The notes below the pieces were generated by a model. The model was not told the origin of the DNA, did not search any database, and was given only the letters and a program-made list of their open reading frames with translations. Positions 57,032 through 64,000 of a stretch of 64,000 bases of DNA are shown one piece after another; within the stretch, counting starts at the first letter, position 1; every line of letters starts with the position of its first letter. The translations under genes and the position numbers were made by a program. The DNA comes from Manihot esculenta (Eukaryota; Streptophyta; Magnoliopsida; Malpighiales; Euphorbiaceae): contig NC_035173.2 of NCBI RefSeq assembly GCF_001659605.2, forward strand, positions 13,350,347-13,414,346. Direction: 5' to 3'.

Positions 57032-60000
57032 TTAGTCCTCCTTCAGCAAGTCATAGAAAATCTGTGGCTTTTTATAATCTGAAATGCACAAAGCCTAAAA
57101 CCAAAACTCAATTTGTTAGTTATTATGCATAAATAATAAGAGTAATTGATACCTAATTTCTCAAGCTCTTTAAGGTACTTTGTGTTGAAAATGTTAGGCG
57201 CATTTGTAGTCAAATTGGTGTTCTATCTCAAATAAATTATGCAGATTATATTATGTTAAAAATACAATGATGAGTGTGAAAATTCATATTTAGTCTTTTT
57301 TTTTATTAAAAAAATTATTATATAGTCTCTGTGGTAAAAAAAGTTATTAATTAATTTTTTAATTTTAAAAAATATATTAAAATATTTTTGATATCGTAAA
57401 CAATTTAATAATCAGTCACTCTGTTAATTTTAACAGTTAATTATTAAAAAAAAATTTAAAATATTCTCGATATAAAAAATTAATTAATAGACTTTTTTAA
57501 AATTATAAGAGTGGTATATTTTTTAAAATTGAAAAATTAACTGCTACTGAGTTCAACATTCCACAGAATAAATAAAAATTTCTGAAATAAAATAAGAGAA
57601 AATTAAGTTCTCCAACACACTCAATCTAAACCATTGAAGAAATATAGTGAGAGATATCTACCTGCATTGCAAATGCCATATGTATTAGAGTAGGTTCAGA
57701 CCATGGTTTTCCTATAAACTGCAGGCCAATTGGCAAACCCTTTTTGTCATATCCGACCTGTATATATCAAACATAATTAAGGTTAACGCTTAATAAAGTA
57801 TGAAACATAAAAGGGTAAATTATTATTAAATTTCTAAGTTTTTATGAAATTAATTAATTCATTCTTATTTTAAAAGCACTCAATGAAGGCATCTCTATAC
57901 TTTATAAAATTTAACTCTTTAGTCATTCTATTATAAAAAATACTGTTAATTATCTTGATTTATTTATAATGTTTAATCCTTATAATTTTATTTATATATA
58001 TTATTTAGTCGTTATAATTTTAAATATTTATACTATTCAGTCTCTAACTAAGGTTGGCCGATAATTTTTATTGATAGAATGACTAAAGAGATTGATTTTA
58101 TAAAATATAACGAGTAACTTTGAAATAGAGATAAATTAGTAAATTTTTTAAAAGTTTAGAGACCTAATAGTAATTTTTTCAATACAAAATTATTAGCAAG
58201 AAAGAGCAGATTATTACAGGAACAGTAACTGTTGGCAATCCTAGAAAGTTTCCAGCTATCTGATACCGAACAAGTGCAGCTGAAATAATAAGAAGCAGTA
58301 AAAAATTATGATTAGATATCTTTATCTTTATTTTTCGTATAAATTCTACTGGCAAAAGGATGAGCTTTTTATTTTCAAGAATAATCATATACCTCCATTT
58401 ATGTAGTCGAGTTCACCAGTCTCCATAGCATCATTGAAGATTGGATATGCAGTTACGCTGTTGTATAAATTGAATGAAAGAATTTATTTAAAAATATTCA
58501 AGCCATGCATTAAATTCCTTACAAGAAGGAATGAGGTAAGCAATTATACCCAACGGTTGGTGTAACAATAACATCCGCCTTTGTAAATATTTTCTTGTGA
58601 AATTGCATCACACGGTTCCTATATGCATAAATACAAACTGGTTAAGATACTGATAAAATTTGATATTTTTGCACTCATAGGTTTAATATGGTGGTAAGTA
58701 CACTTGAATTAAATTTGAGAGGTCTTAAGTTTTACTCTCTCAGTCTCAATTCCCATTTCATAAAAAAAAAACTGCATAAAAATTAAGAAAATTACTTAAG
58801 TAAATCTAGGGTTGCAGTAGTACCTGAGTTTCTGGGCCTTTACATACTCAGTGGCATTGAAAGAACCATATACAGAAAGTGCTACCCTTGCATCCCATCC
58901 TAACTGTGAAAAATTCCTATTTCAAGAGTAATACATAAACAGCAAATGAAATTTGTCAGAATCTATAACAAAAATGGATAATATTAATGCTATCAATTGT
59001 AAAAGAAAAAGAAAAAGAAACACACATACAATTTCTCTAGATACGAACTCAGGGAAGTACTGCTCTCAGTTCCAATTGTTACATAATGTGCAAGCCGCAT
59101 TGCTTCTATCTCTGGTATTGTAACCTCTATAGTCTATACAAAAGAATTGAATGTGCAGCAGGTTACTTTGCAATGAAAAATTATAAAAAGGGAGAATTGC
59201 TATTTAGTTCATTTGTATTTTAAAATTAATTAATTAATTAAATATTCATATTTTATAAAATTAAATTTTTTAATTTTTTAAATAAATTATTAATCAATTT
59301 ATTTTAATCTTAATAAAAGGACTAAATAATATGAATATATAAAATGATAGAGACTAAACCTCTATTGGCTTTCAGAAAATCACTTATATTTAAAAGATTA
59401 AAAATATTTCAATAAAAAATATTTTTTAATAAAATAATTTATTTTTATTTTTTAATTTTAATTTAAAAATTAAAATATATTAATAAATTTATATATTGAG
59501 ATTCTAATAAAATTTAAGAAGCTTTAAAAATGACTCTTTCTTTTCACAAGAATAAATCATTTTAAATCATATTTTTTAAAATAATTTAATTTTTTTATTA
59601 ATTTTTTTGAGTGCTCCAAAACGTAAAAAAATATTTTTATCAAACAAACATAGCCTAAATAATATATATAATTATTATAGAAATTAAACAATATAAATAA
59701 TTAAAACAATTAATAATTTCTTTAAAAAAATTAAAGAGTTAAATTTTATAAAATATAAAAATATTTTAATTAAGTGATTTTGAAATATAAATAAATTAAT
59801 TAATTTTATAAAAAATTGATAGTAATTTACCCTTATACAAAATTATCAAAACATAAAATAAATCATATTTAATTTACACCAAAAAAAAAATTTTATTTAT
59901 GGTAAATGTTAAATTATTTCTTATACCTTCCAACCATATTTATGATTGAGTAGATCCAGTGCATGGGAACAACAAACTCTAATATCATCACTGCAATCAT

Positions 60001-60305
60001 TAAACCACTAATTGGCTCAATTAGTGGTTTATTATAAGAAAAAAAAAATACAAATGTCAGAACAGTAATCTAATATTTCAATATTCATATAACTGAGGCA
60101 AACCATAGTTTTAGTTCCTGAACTTCAATCATAAGCTTTTCAAATTTAGTACTTTAATTGAATTCATGAATTGTTTCTCCTTATCTTTTACCCAAGGGAA
60201 AATAAATAAGATATGAGATTTGAAACTCTAATATTGCCTTTGAGCAAAACAAGGTTGGAAAGGAAATATGTCTAAGCCTCCTGTCTATTTGTTGAAAAAT
60301 TAAAA

Positions 60306-60355
<50 letters not shown>

Positions 60356-63300
60356 TTTTTAATATTTAATAAAACTAATTAATAAAAAATATTTTCTTAA
60401 TAAAAAAATTAAATGATCTTTTTAAAAGAGAAAATAATTTTTCGGTTTTAAGTATTTTATTTACACTAGTACATATAAATTTATTAACATTCTTATTTTT
60501 TAAATTACAACTAAAAGCTAGAAAATAAATTATTTTTTAAAGAATATTTTCTATAAAAATAATTTTCATGCTTAGGTTGGATAGATATGAGGAGATAGAA
60601 ATTATGAGAAAGTTAGCAAGTTATACTATTAAACAAAGAATTGTTTGAGGAATGAAATGGCCATTGTATTAAATAATTTTCCATCCACTGCCTTTTCAAT
60701 CTCCATATGATATTTTCCTACTCATTATTTTCTTTCCTTGGACTCAATTTTCAAAATTGTCTGGATGTTGTTTGAGATATCTAAGACCATATTAGGGGGG
60801 GGGGGGGGGGAAATCAAGATTTACCTTTTATAATTAACCATATACTGAATAAGGATGAGAAATAGGTAACTAACCTCTCCATATCTTGCCAGTTTAATGT
60901 TTGAAATTGGACTAGAGGCACTCAGCAATGGGAAATATAATTTTGGCTGATAGTTTAAGAAGAAAAGCATATGCTATCAGTCAAATAATTCATGTCAGAC
61001 AATTGTTATTGAAGAAAAATATAATTCTACCCAACATGTAAATTTTATATATGAAGTTTAATTTACATTTATTCATAATATCATAAAATTATAAATCATT
61101 CACTACTTTCATACAAAATTTTTGACAGGCAAGATCAAAGGGCATTAATATGCTAAGAAAAAAACCTAATTATAATCATCTACAAAATTATATGCTAAGA
61201 AAAAATAAATTAAATATGCTAAGAAAAAATTTTTGAATAATCTCAAAATACAAGATCAAAGGGCAAAAGAAACCTAATTATAATCATCTACATAATTATC
61301 CTTTCTAAAAATATCTTGTGTAGCTTATCTTTTTTAAAAATATCTTATTTAGCTAAATAATTTCTGTCCAGTTAATTTCTCTAGAAAAATATTCAATTGA
61401 GAAAACTGTCAGAATCTTAATAAAAATGATTGTGGAATTGAAAACAGAAAATAAACCACTAAAAGATACTTATTTTGAGATAAAACCCAAGATACAATCA
61501 TCATAAAAACGGATTCGAATATGATTTCCGACTTTGAGAATCAAATTTCAAGTCTTGATATTAAGAGACAAAACCAAAATTTTTGACTTTAAAAACCAAG
61601 CACCAAAGTTTTTTACTCACTTCTCTCTACTCTCACTTTTTCTATTTGGTAGTATGTAGTTATACTTTACCTTAGCGCATTTGATGCACTTATTCAAATG
61701 CCATATAATTTTGGTTCTAATATATATATATATAGTTAATTCATAAATTACAATAAAAACATATAACCCTATATGAGTGAGCAATTTCAATTTCTAATGG
61801 TTATAATTAATAGCATTGACTTAATTAATAACCTTAAATATTAGTTTATACTCCATTGCATGTTAAAATCAGAAATATCATGTTAGTTCAAAATACAAAG
61901 ATTTCAAATGACAATGGGCGAAAATGAAAATGCAGAATTTTTGTTCGAATTTTATCAAAACAAATAACTCATAGAGAAAGCTCTCACCGGCTGTGTGTTG
62001 GATGATTCATTCAACGGAAATTGGGCGTTGAGAGCTGCATAACTGAAAGTACAAACCAATTAACTTATAGTATCATATCATTTTTTAATTAATTTTTGTT
62101 AGAGGCTTATAATTTATGTTTATGTTTGGAATAAAAATTTTTATGAGAATTTAATTTAATTGATTTATTTTTTTATGATTATCTTATTTAAAATAAAAAA
62201 AAATTAACTATTTTTAATTTAAAATTTTTTGTTTTAAAAAGTAGAATTTTTATATGATTTTATAAAAATTCAATTTTTTAAAAAAAATAAATTATGCCAA
62301 ATTGAAGGATAAACTCTGAAATTATATTGATTGTAGGCTGCCATTTGATATTCTTACACGATAAATGCATCTTCTATGGTGCCTGCTAATACTCCAACCA
62401 TTCCAACTGTCCAGTTCAGAGGAAGAACACTGAAATGTTTGAAATTATAAATGAATATTCTTATGAAAATCTTATAATAAAAAAACAGATACAAAAATAG
62501 GAGTTGAGCATCTTACCCAGCATGAGGTATACGTCCAAAAGTTGGTTTGAAACCCACAACACCACAGAGAGCTGCCGGCATTCTTACAGATCCTAAGTGC
62601 ATATTTAATTTGCAATGAGACGTGAATAAAAAAGAATGGTGAAGGTGGACGCAGGATTACACATTGAGCGGCCAAAAATTAAGCTTAAATTGTGATAATT
62701 ATATATATAAAAGAAAACTACAATGGCATTTTTCTTCAAATTTTTAATACTTTGAAAACATTTGATGATATGAATTTGAACTTAATAATTGGATACTTTT
62801 AAGAGAGGTTAATCATATGAATAGATATTAATACAGATTTTATTTGTTTTACAAAAAATATTTTTTAAAAAATATCTTTTATATTTTTTACCGTTTAAAG
62901 CATTCAGAAAAATTAGATAACAAAAAATATTTTTATAATTAAAAAAATAACATTAATCTAAAATTGAGAGGGGACAAATAATAATTATATTAAAAATAGA
63001 TTAAGTGCAGAAATAACAGTACCTCCGCCATCAACACCAAGGGAAACAGGGCAGAGTCCTGAAGCCACCACAGCAGCAGATCCACTAGAAGAACCTCCTG
63101 ATATCTTGCCTGCATCATATGGATTTCTAGTTGCTCTACACCATTCACACAGCGGTAGCATGAACATCATTTATAACATTTTTAAAAAAATAATTTCAAA
63201 ATGAAAACAAAAATTACGAGTAAAAAAATAAATTACCCATAATGAGGATTTATTCCACTAGTTCCGGCCCCAAGCTCATGCATGTTCGTCTTTCCAATAA

Positions 63301-63384
63301 GTATAGCACCACATGCTCTCAAGCACATAACACAATAAGCGTCCGCTTTACATGGTCTAAATTTGTGCAACCACTTCGTACCTC
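57032..63384 (-). CDS. Amidase-signature hydrolase, fatty-acid-amide-hydrolase-like (5' part outside window)
   Basis: Fourteen exons join into one open frame of about 389 codons ending [21 protein letters not shown]. Exons: 63384-63237, 63135-63023, 62592-62517, 62429-62358, 62042-61988, 60946-60875, 60007-59927, 59133-59030, 58916-58824, 58618-58550, 58457-58393, 58279-58218, 57757-57662, 57094-57032. All introns are GT-AG and phases agree. Visible motifs are [19 protein letters not shown], the glycine-serine signature [11 protein letters not shown] (cis-Ser), and [16 protein letters not shown] with the nucleophile Ser, whose codon lies across an exon junction. The catalytic Lys should be upstream, off the window. 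The family hydrolyses amide bonds; plant FAAH acts on N-acylethanolamines. Substrate here is inferred from the close match to plant FAAH-like paralogues such as [12 protein letters not shown], not shown. No stop or frameshift was found. Confidence 0.92.
57285..57550. repeat. Foldback MITE copy in the last amidase intron
   Basis: Similar to the 400-bp units at 51891-52692, including the ATATATTAAAATATTTTTGA block and its inverted partner. Boundaries are approximate. Confidence 0.6.
57815..58178. repeat. Foldback MITE in an amidase intron
   Basis: The first and last roughly 115 bp are inverted copies: AAATTATTATTAAATTTC at the left against its complement ending TAATAGTAATTT at the right. No coding capacity. 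It lies in the intron 57758-58217. Confidence 0.7.
59193..59840. repeat. Foldback-type AT-rich insertion in an amidase intron
   Basis: The left part (about 59193-59300) and right part (about 59690-59840) are inverted relatives; both have ATTTTATAAAATTAAAT-type blocks. It makes up most of the 793-bp intron 59134-59926. Confidence 0.5.
60301..60352. repeat. Poly-A and AT microsatellite
   Basis: An A run followed by about 18 AT units inside the 867-bp intron 60008-60874 of the amidase gene. Confidence 0.9.
60795..60810 (+). repeat. Run of 16 G in an amidase intron
   Basis: An uninterrupted G16 about 65 bp from the donor-side exon border at 60875. In the pre-mRNA (minus strand) it is a C run. 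The length may be uncertain because such runs are error-prone. Confidence 0.85.
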
Positions 63385-64000
63385 CTAAAAGTTAAAAAAT
63401 TAAATTTTCACCTCAACTATATAACGAGTTGAAAAGTATTATATATATTTTTTTCTAAATTTACTTTTTTTAAAAAAATTACTATTTAATTCTTATATCT
63501 ATTTTTTTCTAATTTTATTTTTTTAAAAAATTACCATTTAATTCTTATGGTATAAAAAAAATTCAATAGTTAATCATTCTATTTTAAAAAATATATTAAT
63601 ACATCCTAACGTTTAAAAAATATACTAGTTAACTCTTTTATTAATTTTAATAGTTAACTATTTTATTATTTAATTTTTATAATTTTAAAAAATTTATTAA
63701 TTCATCCTTTTAGATTTTTATAAAGTTTGTTCGTTAGTCATTTCATATTAAAAGTATTTTAAATTTTTTATAATATTTAACTGCTAAAATTAATAAAATG
63801 ACCGATTAGTAGACTTTTTAAAAGTTTAGAGACGTTTTAATATATTTTTCAAAGGTCTATTAACTCAAAGAAATAACAATTTTACGGCTTTTCATATTTA
63901 TAATATAAACTTTTAATTATGGATTAAAAAAGCTTGGCTTTTAAATTTATTATAATTGTAAAAATTTTTAAATTTATTATAATGGTAGTAATTTTTAAAT
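63385..64000 (-). other. Upstream amidase intron, partial, containing a foldback MITE (about 63520-63860)
   Basis: Exon 63237-63384 begins after a good acceptor (TTTTAG) in the middle of a codon, so the gene continues off the right edge. 63520-63860 matches the foldback units of the Mutator-like element, with ATATATTAATACATCCT at the left and GTAGACTTTTTAAAAG at the right. No further exon is seen up to 64000. Confidence 0.7.

Noticed and set aside
58179..58388. Minus-strand frame containing a hydrophobic stretch
   Set aside because: It is read-through of an intron into the exon 58218-58279 of the amidase gene, not a separate gene.

Overview
This window is nuclear plant DNA, most likely from a dicot. 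The evidence is an intron-rich amidase gene with GT-AG introns, several lineages of Ty3/gypsy LTR retrotransposons with tRNA-type primer sites, an integrated caulimovirid, and very AT-rich spacers carrying foldback MITEs. I see no bacterial features. I cannot name the species from the sequence. Nearly everything left of about 57 kb is mobile DNA; the only host gene I can support is at the right end.

Layout. (1) 1-36.2 kb is a nest of retrotransposons whose order can be read from target-site duplications (TSDs). The oldest layer (D1) is a decayed Tat-like element on the minus strand (pieces 9479-10473 and 32092-about 34240), with a second, internally deleted copy (D2, about 34865-36245). Into D1 went a minus-strand Tekay/Del-like LTR (E, 1-230 plus 9301-9478, running off the left edge) and a plus-strand solo LTR (C, 10474-32091, TSD TTGAC). 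An Athila-like element (231-9300, TSD CCTGG) entered E. A full Tekay/Del-like chromovirus (B, 11906-31361, TSD GAGGC) entered C. A second full Tekay/Del-like element (A, 13246-23065, TSD CCTTC) entered the 3' LTR of B. (2) 37.7-47.55 kb is another solo LTR of the same family (F, TSD GGATT), split by an endogenous florendovirus-like caulimovirid on the minus strand. (3) 48.5-56.1 kb is a very old LTR of the family (G), split by a gag-protease-only gypsy relic (H). H contains a gag duplication and a Mutator-like non-autonomous element (51752-53217) with a 9-bp TSD. (4) 57032-63384 is the C-terminal 14 exons of an amidase-signature (FAAH-like) gene on the minus strand, with an intact reading frame. 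Its introns carry foldback MITEs, a long AT repeat and a run of 16 G.

Most unusual signal. A 13-bp GC-rich near-palindrome, TTCGGCGGCCGAA (or its complement TTCGGCCGCCGAA), occurs about thirty times. It lies in the LTRs of the Tekay-like elements and also in the LTRs, gag and pol of the unrelated Athila-like element. It is read there in different frames and changes copy number between sister LTRs. It behaves like a DNA cassette shared by, and spreading inside, different retrotransposon lineages. Two of the insertions land directly against a copy of it.

Coding state. The A and B polyproteins are single open frames broken only by nonsense codons (2 and 5). Six of the seven are TAG, as expected from cytosine deamination, largely at CAG codons. 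The Athila-like element has no integrase although it inserted recently. The viral ORF1 is broken at three places, while ORF2 is intact.
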